Shown here: in pieces, positions 31,899 to 43,200 of the stretch
Numbering within the stretch: the first letter of the stretch is position 1
Layout: the number at the start of each line of letters is the position of its first letter
Source of the DNA: a virus
Virus record (IMG/VR): IMGVR_UViG_3300017917_003765
Coordinates: 1-50,583 of that record
Direction: 5' to 3' (one strand)
Length of the DNA: 50,583 nt
Notes under the pieces: generated by a model
What the model was told of the DNA's origin: nothing
The model's database searches: none
Seen by the model: only the letters and a program-made list of their open reading frames with translations
Program-made: the position numbers and the translations under genes

Positions 31899-34688
31899 AT
31901 GTTAAGAGAATTGTTAATTACGCCTGATGAGCCAAAATCTATACTAGACAATAAGCTACGTGAGGCGTATATCAGAATTGTTGGGCGCGAGCCTGACATG
32001 GAAGGCCTTATGTATTTCTCCAATGCTATAAGCAGAGGTGAAAAAACATTTGCTGACATGATTACTGATCTTAATTATGGACTTGACACAGAATTAGGAC
32101 AATATGTAGCTCAGGGCAATGGTAACCCCATAAACAATATCATACTAAGAGACAATGATGGTACAGTAGAGCCCTATGAAGCTGCGTTCAATACCAATCT
32201 TCAAAGAAAACAAGATTTATTTTATGTAAAAACTGGTGATATAATAAGCCTGCCTTATACACACCAGATATATCTTCAAAATAAGTTAGCCAGCGGCACT
32301 GTTAACATTAACCCTTATGGTGTATCGACTTTTGTTGGATTGCTGAGTTTAAACCCACCAGATAATAGTTTAGAACATTCATCAACCAGCACTCCAACAG
32401 TTGTAAACGATCCAAACGACAATTATAAATCTCTGGTAGATAGTTATAAGACTTCAATAGCCAATAAAGAAGGCAAAACTATAACACAAGATGATAGCGC
32501 AGGGTTCTATGGTTCATACTATGGTGAATGGGAGTTATTAAGTCAGGGTACTCAAGAATTAGACCCAAAAGATAATAAAGTTAAACGTGTAGATGACTAT
32601 GGTAAGTATAAAATTGAATTTAGTATCAAACCACAAACAACAACATCTTTGCGATCTGGCGTACGTCGTGACATAGTATACGATCAAAATCTGAATCCTA
32701 AAATGAACGATATAAACATAGGATTCTTTGCAACAGGCATGAAACCAAGAACACGGATTTATGCTTTCTTTGGCGACAGAGATGTCACCAATATGTGTAT
32801 ACAACATAATGAGGTATTACCGGATCTAGATGTTGGTTTCGACATGCCCAGTAAAAGGCTTATTACTGATTCTAAAGGCGAAATCAGAGGCACGTTTAGT
32901 TACAGACAAAGTGATTTGAACTTTGATGCAGGCATTTATTTACTGCATTTATCAGATAGCTTGAATAATTCGGATAATAGAACTACATATGCTTCGGCGC
33001 CGTTCAATGGACTTGGTTTGACTGGTTATGGCACCGAGGAATTTAGAACCAGAATTGGTGTATTCGGTTCAAATAAAACATCTACTGTTGCTGTAAGGGA
33101 TCCAAGAACAGTTGTTGTAGCCGATGGTCCACCACCTCCACCACCAGAAGCACCAGATCCACCGCCTGCTGCAGAATCAACTTTAGATATTATTGATTTT
33201 TGTTTTGTGTATGGATTTGGCAGAAAACCCAGTCAAGCAGAAAAAGCTGGAATTTATGACAAATGGCAAGGTTATGGCGTTGGTGACATGACCACATGGA
33301 ATGGAATTGTTAATAAAAACCCGACTAATGATGCCAACACAGACGGTTCTGAAATGTGGTATACCGTTGGTTGGCCAGTTAACCACGAAATTATGACCTA
33401 TGTAGATAGAGCCATATCTGTGGTTCCTAATGGTTCTGATAGCTCCGATCTTAGAAGCAAATATTTAGCAGCTGTAACATATCCTTATGGTCGTTGGACC
33501 TGGTGGTATTATAAAAACAATCCTGCGTTATTTCCTCCTACCATAAATTATACTCAACTTATTAACACAGATCAAAACGTAGCATTAACTGCACCATGGG
33601 AAACAGATTTACCCTATGATAGTTTTAACATAGAAGGTAAAAAAGTATTTGATGCATTAGTTCAGTTTCCACTTGATGTTCATGCCATAAATGGAGGCCT
33701 AAAAGCAACTGATTACCAGGGAGTAATGGGATTTTATGCTAGGTTATTTGGATACATTTATCTTGATTCAGACAATAATCCACAATTCGGCACAGCCCCA
33801 CAGTTGCCCAAGACCTATACACTGTTAAAAAATATTCCAGAAGGCGGTGCAAATGTACACGTCATAACAACTGTTTGGGATAGTATTGGTAATGATTGCA
33901 TGCAACCATATAAAGCTACAGTTGTTACATCAACACCAGAACAAGGCTCAAATTTAAATATTACCATAAGTTCAGCATTAGGATATTACACGCACTATAG
34001 TTGGGTGTTAATAGATAGTGCCAATGTCTATGGTAATTTAAAAGTGCCGCGAGGAACCATGACAGGCTCTGGTAAAGGCGCATTATGGACAGTAAATCAA
34101 CCCGATTATCCATTGTCTCTTAGTTTTGGTAACTACTTATCTGGTAAAAGCAACGTAAACGTCTTTAATGGTTCTAATGCTTTCAATTGGGCTCATACCG
34201 ATGAAGAATTCTTGACATTTGGAACTACAAGCACCTTAGCAGTAGGTGGAAGTGAAGGAAGCCCATTAATAAGTGGCACACCCTATGTTCTTGCTGGTGT
34301 ACATTATGCACAAACCAACGGCATAAAAACTGCTGCTAAGGTCCAAATAGCCATAGCCATAAAAGAAGGTGAAGTTGGTCTTTCTACCAATTTACCTATA
34401 ACAGTGAAAATTAAAAATACAAGTGCAACTTATAATACTTGGATACCCGGAACTGGTGGCGCAGGATACTGGGACGATCTAACTAGTTCTTCTAATTTCG
34501 TTGACATTTATCCTGAAGGCACAGATCCTTTGGGTCTAATACCTTTACTAACCAGTCAGCAACCATTTACTATAGAAATTTCAACTAGAAGTGTGGCTGC
34601 TGCTCCACCGCCACCACCGGATACTACATATTTCGATAGCAATACTGGCGGTAATGATGTAGGTGATATTTCAGGAGGCCCCCTATAA
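31899..34688 (+). CDS. DUF4815-protein second part with DUF4214-like and adhesion insertions
   Basis: 929 residues. Residues 18-65 are DUF4214-like (LREAYIRIVGREPDMEGLMYFSNAI). Residues 65-385 match the continuation of DUF4815-type proteins: GDIISLPYTHQIYLQNKLAS, VNINPYGVSTFVGLL, and IGFFATGMKPRTRIYAFFG. Then a Pro-rich linker (GPPPPPPEAPDPPP, about 408-425), a further DUF4214-like stretch (FVYGFGRKPSQAEKAGIY) and an unassigned beta-rich module (about 470-910) ending in another short poly-Pro run. AGGAG precedes the ATG, so it has an independent start. The module after 400 looks inserted into an older structural protein. Confidence 0.7.
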   Translation: MLRELLITPDEPKSILDNKLREAYIRIVGREPDMEGLMYFSNAISRGEKTFADMITDLNYGLDTELGQYVAQGNGNPINNIILRDNDGTVEPYEAAFNTNLQRKQDLFYVKTGDIISLPYTHQIYLQNKLASGTVNINPYGVSTFVGLLSLNPPDNSLEHSSTSTPTVVNDPNDNYKSLVDSYKTSIANKEGKTITQDDSAGFYGSYYGEWELLSQGTQELDPKDNKVKRVDDYGKYKIEFSIKPQTTTSLRSGVRRDIVYDQNLNPKMNDINIGFFATGMKPRTRIYAFFGDRDVTNMCIQHNEVLPDLDVGFDMPSKRLITDSKGEIRGTFSYRQSDLNFDAGIYLLHLSDSLNNSDNRTTYASAPFNGLGLTGYGTEEFRTRIGVFGSNKTSTVAVRDPRTVVVADGPPPPPPEAPDPPPAAESTLDIIDFCFVYGFGRKPSQAEKAGIYDKWQGYGVGDMTTWNGIVNKNPTNDANTDGSEMWYTVGWPVNHEIMTYVDRAISVVPNGSDSSDLRSKYLAAVTYPYGRWTWWYYKNNPALFPPTINYTQLINTDQNVALTAPWETDLPYDSFNIEGKKVFDALVQFPLDVHAINGGLKATDYQGVMGFYARLFGYIYLDSDNNPQFGTAPQLPKTYTLLKNIPEGGANVHVITTVWDSIGNDCMQPYKATVVTSTPEQGSNLNITISSALGYYTHYSWVLIDSANVYGNLKVPRGTMTGSGKGALWTVNQPDYPLSLSFGNYLSGKSNVNVFNGSNAFNWAHTDEEFLTFGTTSTLAVGGSEGSPLISGTPYVLAGVHYAQTNGIKTAAKVQIAIAIKEGEVGLSTNLPITVKIKNTSATYNTWIPGTGGAGYWDDLTSSSNFVDIYPEGTDPLGLIPLLTSQQPFTIEISTRSVAAAPPPPPDTTYFDSNTGGNDVGDISGGPL

Positions 34689-34704
34689 GGGATAAGGGAT
34701 AAAG

Positions 34705-36939
34705 ATGGCAATTCAAATTCAATACGAAGATGCATGTTCGTTAAGAGCAGTAGTTAGTACTGGTTCTACGTTATTTACATATTTGGTTGGCGCAAACTAT
34801 AGACGTTTAGGCTCTGAAAGTAATACTACCAATGGTACCATAGCACCTTCTGCAGGAGAACGGGGTTATGGGATATTGCAGGATAGACCCAGACTAGCTG
34901 ACGGTTATGATATTGATTCCCCAACTACTAGTTTTATAAATGCAGCTGGAGGCAAAGAGCCCTGGCCCTGGTATAAAAATGCTCGTGAGGCCTGGTTTTC
35001 GGGTATCAATAGAAACGTAACCGATACAAATTATAGACTGTGTCAGGCCGGAGGTGGGTCATTAACAGTCGCTGATCCAATTGCCCAAAGTTTCTTTGTT
35101 GTTGGCAAAACAATCACACTTACTAAACTAGATGTGTATTTCAAATCTAAAGATAGTACGTTGCCAGTAATTTGCGAACTAAGAAAAAATGTTAACGGTT
35201 ATCCTGGTCCAGAAATTATACCTTTTAGTTCAACAGTAGTTTATCCAGAAACCATAGTAGTTAGCGATGATGCTAGCAAGCCCTGCACATTTCTTATGAA
35301 TGGTCTGGTTCATCTTGAAGAGGGTGAGTATAGTATTGTTCTTAGGTCTGACAGCCTGAAGTATGAAGTTTGGGTAAGCACAATCAATGAAATAGATGTG
35401 CAGAGAAAAGTAAAAATATCAACGCAGAATCAGTTAGGAAGTTTTTTCAAGAGTCAAAATCTAAGTACCTGGACGCCAGATCAACTTACAGATCTAAAAT
35501 TTACTTTGTATAGAGCATCTTTTGATACATCAGGTATTGGTTATCCAACTTTTGGTATACATCCAGTGCATTTTAACAGCATGGCATTGCAAGAAAATCC
35601 CTTGGAATTTTACCCTAACAGCAGAAATATTAGGGTACTAGCTCCCGGGCATGGCATGAAAAATGGTGATAATGTATACTTGGATGCTAAACTATTTACA
35701 AATAGTAATTTCGTAGAAAATGTTAGTAGATTAAGTGGCAATTACAAGGTAAAGGCTTATGACAATGATACATTTATCATAAGCGGTGTAGCATTGGCAA
35801 ATACTGCTATATCTAGACCAACCAGAACAGGTGGTGCAGGTATACAAATAACCAACAGTCATAACATAGTTTATGATACCATTTATTCCGAAGTTCCTTT
35901 TTACGCTCCATCGGGATCTAATGAATTTGGTGTAGGTGGCGGACAGGCTTTGTACAAGGTTTTGGATGCTAATACTAGACTTACTGAAATTGGATGGTTG
36001 CCTGTAAATAGAGAGTATACATTTGACACAACTAAAGTTGTTTTAAATCCTAAGGCGAATAATTACGTTGCATATTATCATCCAGATGCTTTGCGTCCTG
36101 GTCTGCAGGGTTTTGACACCTTTGCCATAAGTTTCCCCCTGGTAAGTAATGACACGTTCGCTAGTCCGCTCCTAGATGTTAAGAAACTAAAAATTAATCT
36201 TATTAAAACTACAGGTGATAATGCTAGTTTTACAGCTTCGCATCTAATCCCAGAAGATTATTTAGCTATTTCTGCAAATAGCGTTACTACTTCAATTTTC
36301 AAAGTTAATGATTCGAACATTTTGGGCCGTGTTTTACTAACAAATGCTTCTGATGTGTCAAATGCTTTGACTGTAACTCCAGGCGGTTACCTAACTATTA
36401 GTGCTCCAAATGTTTTGGGTATGTATAGAATAGTTAGTACTGACACAAACAACTCTAATGCAAATATTTACATAGCAAAAATAAGTAATACTTCAGCTAA
36501 TGTTTTTGCATTCACACCCAACGCAGTATCAGGTGCTAGAGTCAATATGATTTACGGTACAAAATTTATTGATGAGCTTTCATCCAGAAATGGTAGTGCC
36601 AAGAACAAATACATTACCAAAGAAATTAAATTTGCCAATCCAAGTTCTAGCATATTCTTAAAACTTGATGTCTGCAGACCTAAAAATACTAACCTGAGAT
36701 TTTTCTATAGAACAAAGTTAACTACAGACATCAAAGATATTACTGAAAAAGATTTTATAGAATTCCCTATAGTCTCCATGCCGCAAGCTGCTGACAGTAA
36801 TGAATTCATTGAAGTAGAAACTCAAGTCGATAATCTGCAAGCATTTGAAAGCCTTCAGATTAAGATAGTATTTTATATGGATGAATTTGCTGGTAGACCT
36901 CCCAAGGTTAAAAATCTAAGAGTAATAAGTTTAGCATGA
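34705..36939 (+). CDS. DUF4815-protein third part (fibre-attachment region)
   Basis: 744 residues. Residues 120-280 match the C-terminal part of DUF4815-type proteins in related phages: VADPIAQSFFVVGKTITLTK, LDVYFKSKDSTLPVICELR, NVNGYPGPEIIPFS, LVHLEEGEYSIVLRSDSLKYEVW, then LGSFFKSQNLSTWTPDQLTDL. It ends with RFFYRTKLTTDI and PKVKNLRVI. It probably forms the outer wedge part that receives fibres. A purine-rich repeat AGGGATAAGGGATAAAG gives the ribosome site. The gene overlaps the next small gene by four bases. Confidence 0.75.
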   Translation: MAIQIQYEDACSLRAVVSTGSTLFTYLVGANYRRLGSESNTTNGTIAPSAGERGYGILQDRPRLADGYDIDSPTTSFINAAGGKEPWPWYKNAREAWFSGINRNVTDTNYRLCQAGGGSLTVADPIAQSFFVVGKTITLTKLDVYFKSKDSTLPVICELRKNVNGYPGPEIIPFSSTVVYPETIVVSDDASKPCTFLMNGLVHLEEGEYSIVLRSDSLKYEVWVSTINEIDVQRKVKISTQNQLGSFFKSQNLSTWTPDQLTDLKFTLYRASFDTSGIGYPTFGIHPVHFNSMALQENPLEFYPNSRNIRVLAPGHGMKNGDNVYLDAKLFTNSNFVENVSRLSGNYKVKAYDNDTFIISGVALANTAISRPTRTGGAGIQITNSHNIVYDTIYSEVPFYAPSGSNEFGVGGGQALYKVLDANTRLTEIGWLPVNREYTFDTTKVVLNPKANNYVAYYHPDALRPGLQGFDTFAISFPLVSNDTFASPLLDVKKLKINLIKTTGDNASFTASHLIPEDYLAISANSVTTSIFKVNDSNILGRVLLTNASDVSNALTVTPGGYLTISAPNVLGMYRIVSTDTNNSNANIYIAKISNTSANVFAFTPNAVSGARVNMIYGTKFIDELSSRNGSAKNKYITKEIKFANPSSSIFLKLDVCRPKNTNLRFFYRTKLTTDIKDITEKDFIEFPIVSMPQAADSNEFIEVETQVDNLQAFESLQIKIVFYMDEFAGRPPKVKNLRVISLA

Positions 36940-37157
36940 AGCTGAAGGTTCAGGATCATCCTGGCCTTTATAGAGATAGTAAAAGTAAAGCCATTGTTAG
37001 TGAAGATAAGTCTGCTCTAGAAAGATATCTGGCAGAACGAAGCTACAGGCAAAACCTTATTACTACTAATAAAGGCCTTGAGGACCAAATAAATAATTTG
37101 AAATCCGAAGTTGACGAACTTAAAGATTTGGTCCTTAAACTAATCAAAGATCGCTGA
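36936..37157 (+). CDS. Small coiled-coil protein next to the fibre genes
   Basis: 73 residues. The N-terminus (QDHPGLYRDSKSKAIVSEDKSALERYLAER) is a recurring sequence of T4-like aquatic phages; the C-terminal half (NKGLEDQINNLKSEVDELKD) is a clear coiled coil with Leu/Ile heptads. Such proteins are annotated only as hypothetical or virion protein, as far as I know. Sits between the wedge protein and the first fibre with ATGA and TGATG overlaps, so it may be a fibre-to-baseplate connector or chaperone; this is inference from position. Confidence 0.8.
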   Translation: MKLKVQDHPGLYRDSKSKAIVSEDKSALERYLAERSYRQNLITTNKGLEDQINNLKSEVDELKDLVLKLIKDR

Positions 37158-40100
37158 TGCCAGTCACTTACGTTTATACCGAAAACACCATAGCAGAATG
37201 GCGTACCTATTTCAACATAATGGGCGCCAACGTAGGTGATCTAGAGCGTTTAGATCTTCCTTACCCATCTAATGTTGATTTAGTGACTGCCATCAATGCT
37301 CTGTATTCTGGAGCCATGGTGCCAGTTGGTTTGCTGACCAATAATAATATTTCTATTGTTGGTGCAGTAAATGAGCTTTGGTCAAACATAGGGCCATTGC
37401 CCAATTTAATAACACCCAACAAAGCCAACATAGTAGCTGCCATAAACGATGTATGGACCAAGGCTAATTCTGGTGTTTTTGATGGCAATGTTGTCATACA
37501 TGGTAACCTGCAGGTAGATTATGGTATTAGGGCCGACGGCAACATAGACGGTTACAGCGATTTTAATCTGTTCGGTAATGCTAAAGTAAACGGTGATTTA
37601 AGAGTCAACGGCGACTACATCTTTTTAAATAGCAACAACATCTATATGATGGACCCTATCCTAAGGGTAGGGACTGCTGAGGATGGTGCAGATTATCCAG
37701 GCGATGACCAAAGGGATCGCGGTATTAGTTTTGGTTATTTTGATGCAGGATTGCCTAGATCTGGTTTCTTTGGATTTGACCGAAATAAAAAGGCATATTA
37801 TTTTTTAAACGATGCCTACGAAACCGATGGCTATGTAATATTAGGTAATCTAGCCAATCTAAATGCTGATTATTATTTTGTTAGTGGTAAAGTTTTACCC
37901 AATACTCAACCCAGTAGTGGTCAGGTTCTAGTAGATATTGGTGAATTTTATAATAGATTTTCCAACATCTATGCCAATAATATTGTTACTGGCAATGCCA
38001 ATATAGAATTTAGTGCCAACATTTATAAAGATTTAACTGTTGGTAATATTATATTGCCAGCAACTACGCTCAATGTAGACATAGGTTCAGCCAATCTAAG
38101 ATTTGACAACATCTATGCCTATGGCATGAATGTCCTATATCTGGATCTAGATCTAAGTGGCGCACAGGCATTGGTCAATAGCCTAGTAGCCAACACCACA
38201 TTGCCTAATTTAATTGTTGATGATGCAAACCTTCGTATCAATGATTTGTGGGCCAACGGTAATGTATTATTCAATGATAGCCTCATAGAACTTGCTGCTA
38301 ATAATTTAGTAGCCGATGAGCTAGACATTGGTTTTTACGGATTGTATGCAGACACTGCAGGCCCTAATACCATAATAAGATCAGCTGGTCTTTATCGTGA
38401 TGCTTCTACTGATGACAAGCGCTTTAGATTCTTTGCTAATTTAACACCCGAAGTAACCATAGCCAGCGAATTCATGCTGGAACTCGAGGAAAATAGCAAT
38501 GTAATCTACCTGGAAAGTAATGCCCCCATCATAAACGAAAATTTCGTTCCTGGGCCATTCTTAGCCAATAACAGAGTCAATAGCAATATACTTTTAGATG
38601 GTGATGTTACTTATGCGTTGGCCAATGTCGAAGCCAAGTATTTTATAGGTAATTTGTCTGGTTATGCTGATTGGGCTCACCATATTTACAGTAAAAACGT
38701 CATAGAAAATGGCGACACCAGCAATGGTTATGTATTCTTTAGTAACACTAGATCTAGACTAGCAGTAAGTAACACAGGTGTTGGGCTTAACTATAACAAA
38801 GTCGCTGGCATCTTTAGTTTAGATGTTGCTGCCATAGGTACAGGCAATGGTGGCGTATTTGACATAGCCAACACTGATATGTTGGCTGAAGGTTTAACTA
38901 ATCTTTACTATACCAATAATCGAGCACAGGCCTGGTTTGAAAGTTATTTTACTGCAGCTACTCCGCTAACATTTAGTAACGGAGTATTGGATCTTACTGC
39001 GCTTACTACAGATGACATACCCGAAGGCGCTACCAATTTTTATTATACAGATGCCAGAGCTCGCCAGGCCATAAGTGCTGGCGACGATAGTGTTATCTAT
39101 GACCCTCAAACCGGTGTTTTAACTGTAAATATATCGCAACTAGAAGGTGTAACCAGCGTTAATGGTAATACCGGCGATGTAACATTAACCAGTGATGATG
39201 TAGATGAAGGTACCATAAATTTATACTTTACCGAAGAGCGTTGGGATGAATATGTTAGTCTGCTAACAACCGACGACGTTGCTGAAGGCAATACTAATTT
39301 TTATTTTAGTAATGCCCGAGCCTTAGCAGCTCTACATCCCGATGGTACATTGGATTATGATACAAATACAGGTAACCTAAGTGTTAATGTAGCTGGTATC
39401 TGTAACCTGGTTGTCACCAGTGTAAATGGCAAGACTGGTAATGTTACACTATATACATCAAACATTATCGAGAATGGCAACACTACAACCGGTAATGTTT
39501 ATTTTAGCAACTCTCGCGCACGCGCAGCTATTTCTGTAACTGGTGCAGGCACCTATGACCAGGCCAATGGCATAATATCTGTTCCAGGTCCCTATGGCCT
39601 AGATTTCAAAACTTTTGTTTTTACTTTAGCTGCTCCTTCGACTGTTATATCTGGTACTGATGATTTTGGCAAAATTCTAAACATTGGCATGACCAGTGCT
39701 TTAGATGTATTTGTAAATGGTGTTAGAGCCATAGCAAATGTAGACTACAATGCCTACAACAATATGGCCAGCAGCAATGTAACGTTTACCAGTACAGTTC
39801 CTGCAGGTACAGAAATAACTATTCGTGAAATTACTGGAAATATAGCAGTAAGTCAGGGTTATATAACACAAAACGTAACTGATTATCTTGAAGTTTTAAA
39901 CAGTATACCAACTTCTGCTTCTGTAAGTCTTGATTTAAATTATGGCCAAAATACTAATTTTTATGTTAATGTTACTCAGTCAACTACCATAACCTGGGTG
40001 AATGTGCCTGTATCAGCTGGAAAAGTGCTAGTATTTACCATATTTTTAAATTTTGGAGCTGGCAACGCTGGTGAATGGGAAATAACCTGGCCCGCATCAG

Positions 40101-40234
40101 TAAGGTGGGATGATAATAGTCCACCAATATTTACAGCTATACCTGACCGTCTGGAGGCTGTTACATTCTTTACCATAAATAGTGGAACACTTTTTTATGG
40201 TTATAAGAATTTGAGTGGTGCACCTAACAGTTAA
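37157..40234 (+). CDS. Tail fibre with AEGxTNxYFTxARA repeats
   Basis: 1025 residues. Residues 1-105 form an attachment region with AINALYSG / AVNELWSN / AINDVW helices repeated three times. Then come beta-rich fibre segments with NGDLRVNGDYIFL-type and ILRVGTAEDG...RDRGISFGYFD elements common to marine phage fibres. From about 575 several AEG-TN-YYT-ARA fibre repeats (AEGLTNLYYTNNRA, PEGATNFYYTDARA, AEGNTNFYFSNARA) appear. The C-terminus (DVFVNGVRAIANVDY, then GEWEITWPASVRWD) is a receptor-domain type seen at fibre tips. Starts at a TGATG overlap with the coiled-coil gene. Confidence 0.85.
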   Translation: MPVTYVYTENTIAEWRTYFNIMGANVGDLERLDLPYPSNVDLVTAINALYSGAMVPVGLLTNNNISIVGAVNELWSNIGPLPNLITPNKANIVAAINDVWTKANSGVFDGNVVIHGNLQVDYGIRADGNIDGYSDFNLFGNAKVNGDLRVNGDYIFLNSNNIYMMDPILRVGTAEDGADYPGDDQRDRGISFGYFDAGLPRSGFFGFDRNKKAYYFLNDAYETDGYVILGNLANLNADYYFVSGKVLPNTQPSSGQVLVDIGEFYNRFSNIYANNIVTGNANIEFSANIYKDLTVGNIILPATTLNVDIGSANLRFDNIYAYGMNVLYLDLDLSGAQALVNSLVANTTLPNLIVDDANLRINDLWANGNVLFNDSLIELAANNLVADELDIGFYGLYADTAGPNTIIRSAGLYRDASTDDKRFRFFANLTPEVTIASEFMLELEENSNVIYLESNAPIINENFVPGPFLANNRVNSNILLDGDVTYALANVEAKYFIGNLSGYADWAHHIYSKNVIENGDTSNGYVFFSNTRSRLAVSNTGVGLNYNKVAGIFSLDVAAIGTGNGGVFDIANTDMLAEGLTNLYYTNNRAQAWFESYFTAATPLTFSNGVLDLTALTTDDIPEGATNFYYTDARARQAISAGDDSVIYDPQTGVLTVNISQLEGVTSVNGNTGDVTLTSDDVDEGTINLYFTEERWDEYVSLLTTDDVAEGNTNFYFSNARALAALHPDGTLDYDTNTGNLSVNVAGICNLVVTSVNGKTGNVTLYTSNIIENGNTTTGNVYFSNSRARAAISVTGAGTYDQANGIISVPGPYGLDFKTFVFTLAAPSTVISGTDDFGKILNIGMTSALDVFVNGVRAIANVDYNAYNNMASSNVTFTSTVPAGTEITIREITGNIAVSQGYITQNVTDYLEVLNSIPTSASVSLDLNYGQNTNFYVNVTQSTTITWVNVPVSAGKVLVFTIFLNFGAGNAGEWEITWPASVRWDDNSPPIFTAIPDRLEAVTFFTINSGTLFYGYKNLSGAPNS

Positions 40235-40239
40235 TTGTC

Positions 40240-43200
40240 ATGGCTATTAGCAGATCAAGAAAGGCTCGCAAAACTCCGCCGGATTTAAGATACTACCCTT
40301 ATTTTCCTTTGGCCTATCGCGAGTTCATCAAAACAGTTCCCTATGAATTTAGAGTCCACGTAAAAAAAGAAGTTGATGGCGGAAGCGACATTGATGGCGA
40401 CGGCTCGTTTGAGAAACCCTTTGCCAATGTCGAATATGCTATAAATTACGTAGTTAATAAAACTGTTGCAGCTCCCTGGACCAAATGGGGATTTATAATC
40501 TACCCTGGAACCTATACAGCCAAGGGTACCGTCAATCCCAAACGCAATAAACATCCAGATTATAGAGTCAATTTATTTACTGACACCTTTCAAAATCCTA
40601 TTCCAAAATTACCGGATTCTCAAAGATATACAATCACAACTACAACTACTACCAGCAAATCCGGTAAAGAGATTGTAAAGACTACAAAAACAGATAATTA
40701 TGCTGGGCATGCTTTCATGTCCACACCAGAATGGACCTATAATTTTCAGTTTATAGGTGCAGGCGGTAACACCAGAATAGATTTTCAAACCTACCCTTAT
40801 TATTACAACCCTTCAACTAAAAAGTTTTGGAATGTTAATGAAGCCATAGCCGGAAACGAAAAACTAGCCTATCTTGGAATCTATCCAAAATTTTATAATA
40901 CTGCAAATAGAGCTAATGTACAGGGCGGTTTTACCATCACAGAACAAAACTTCAGCAACGTAGCCATACCCTTTACGGTAGCTGAAGATGGTAATTATGT
41001 TTTCAGATATTATACAGAACGCAGAGCAGACAATACTCTATACAGAATTCCAACACACTATGGCAATACCCTACAAAAAGGACTGTTCTTTGACGAACGC
41101 CATGCCTGGTACTATTTAAATACCACTAATACCAACCCTACAGGTAATTCCGAATTATTCGAAACCGGCAACATTTACATTAATGGTACTGCTTCAATAG
41201 AATATGATACAGGAAAATTTGGTAACTGCCTAAGTTTGAACGGCGGTGGTTTTTATGTACCCTACGAAGCCAATAGTATTTTAGATTTTGGCACTGGCGA
41301 TTTTACCATAGAAATGTATGTAAAATTAGGTCGTGGCACAGTTACTGGACCATTGTTTTCTAATTATAGAAGCATGACTCGTGAATTTAGTTATGAAGCT
41401 TCTATTAGTAGTGAAGCACTGCGTATACGAATGTATCATTTAAATAGTGTAACATCTGCCAGAACTACTACACTAAGATCTAAAAGATTAAGTCGCGATG
41501 TTTGGTATCATGTAGCATTTGCACGTTCAGGAACAACTGCGTATTTGTTTTTGAACGGCGCATTGGTTGATACGCAGACTACCTTTAGTGGTACTGGAGT
41601 AACTAGAACGCCAGTTACCTATAGTTTTCCTACCAATCGTCCTGGTACATTTTATGTTGGTTCGTCGCAAACAAGTACTATACAACTATTTTTATACAAT
41701 AGATCTGGTAATGTTTTTGTAGATGAGGTCAGGGTTTCGAATGTATTCAGATATCTGCCAGGAAACGTTACAGTACCAACTACAGCTTTTTTAAATGATA
41801 ACAATACAGTGGCGCTGTTTAGCCTAGACAAAAACCTTAGCGACAATAACAGTCCAGATACACGTGTAGAAACCATACAAATTTTACCACCACGCGGAAC
41901 TGCTGTAATAACCCCATATGCGTTCAATAACGAATCTGGTAATGTAGCCAATAGTATTCTTACTAAAACAGGCTCATGGCTCAACGTAGATTATAATTCT
42001 AGACACAATTTAAACAACATATTTACCATAGAGTTCTGGGCACTAGTACCAAAAACGATAAATGGTACTGTGGCTATCATTAGTAAAGATGGAACACCCA
42101 ATAAAAAATCCTTTGCTATTGAATTGGGTCCTTATATTCGCATCAAATTAAGTTACTATGGTACTGCCTGGGATCTAGATCATACCTTTTATGACAGAAG
42201 TTTTTTTAACACGTTCAATCACTTTGTTATAAGCAAAAGCGGTGGACAAGTTAGGTTATTTAAGAATGGTTACTTACTATCGACTGTTAATACAGTCGAT
42301 GTTCCATTATTTGCTAGCGATGCAAATGTATACATAGGATCTTCTAACGATACTGGTACTAACAGTGACACTATAGTTATTAATAATCTTAGAATAGCAG
42401 ACAATGTCTATATTGATAGTAACTATACTTTACCTGCTGCAGACCTAAGCCCAACGGAACATACTGATACTGTCTTGCTCATAGGGCAGACGGGCAATGT
42501 TCTTACTGATGCTAGCCCTGTTAATAACATAGTTAGGAATAAAACCAAAAATTCTCAAAATTTTGTTGGCTTAGGTTCAAATGTAGCAGCCATACCAGTA
42601 GTGCCTTTCGCTATATCTGGTTATAGTGCTTATTGGCCAGGTACAACAAATACATACTATTCTATTGATTCAGGCTCAGTAAGTATAATAGCAGAATCTA
42701 CCTGGACAATTGAAGGGTTTTTTAGGTATACAAATTACCCTCGAAGCAGTTATGTTACTTTGGCTACTAATTCGTCTAATGATAGAATTATAAGAAACCA
42801 GTTTAAACTTTATGTTGATGGTGAAACTTTAAAACTAAATGTTATAAGATCCATTCTAACTGCCGACGAAGCACAGGCAACTGGATTTGACAGAGCTATA
42901 CCTTTAGACTCTGATTGTGGTACTATTTTAAATGGCTGGAATCATTTCGCCTTAGTTAATGATGTTGGCGTCTTGAAAGTTTTTCTAAATGGTGTGCAGA
43001 CCATTACTTTGAATGCAGGATTCGGCACTGGTATTAGTGTAAATAGCTTACCAGTAGAGCTTATTTATAGTCAAGGGCTAATCATAGGCAGAGGTAAAAA
43101 TCTTTCTAGATCAGGTAATTTTAACGGTTATATTAGTAATTATAGAATAAGTGATATTGCGCAATATAATACTAATTTTACAGTACCTAATACTCAATTT

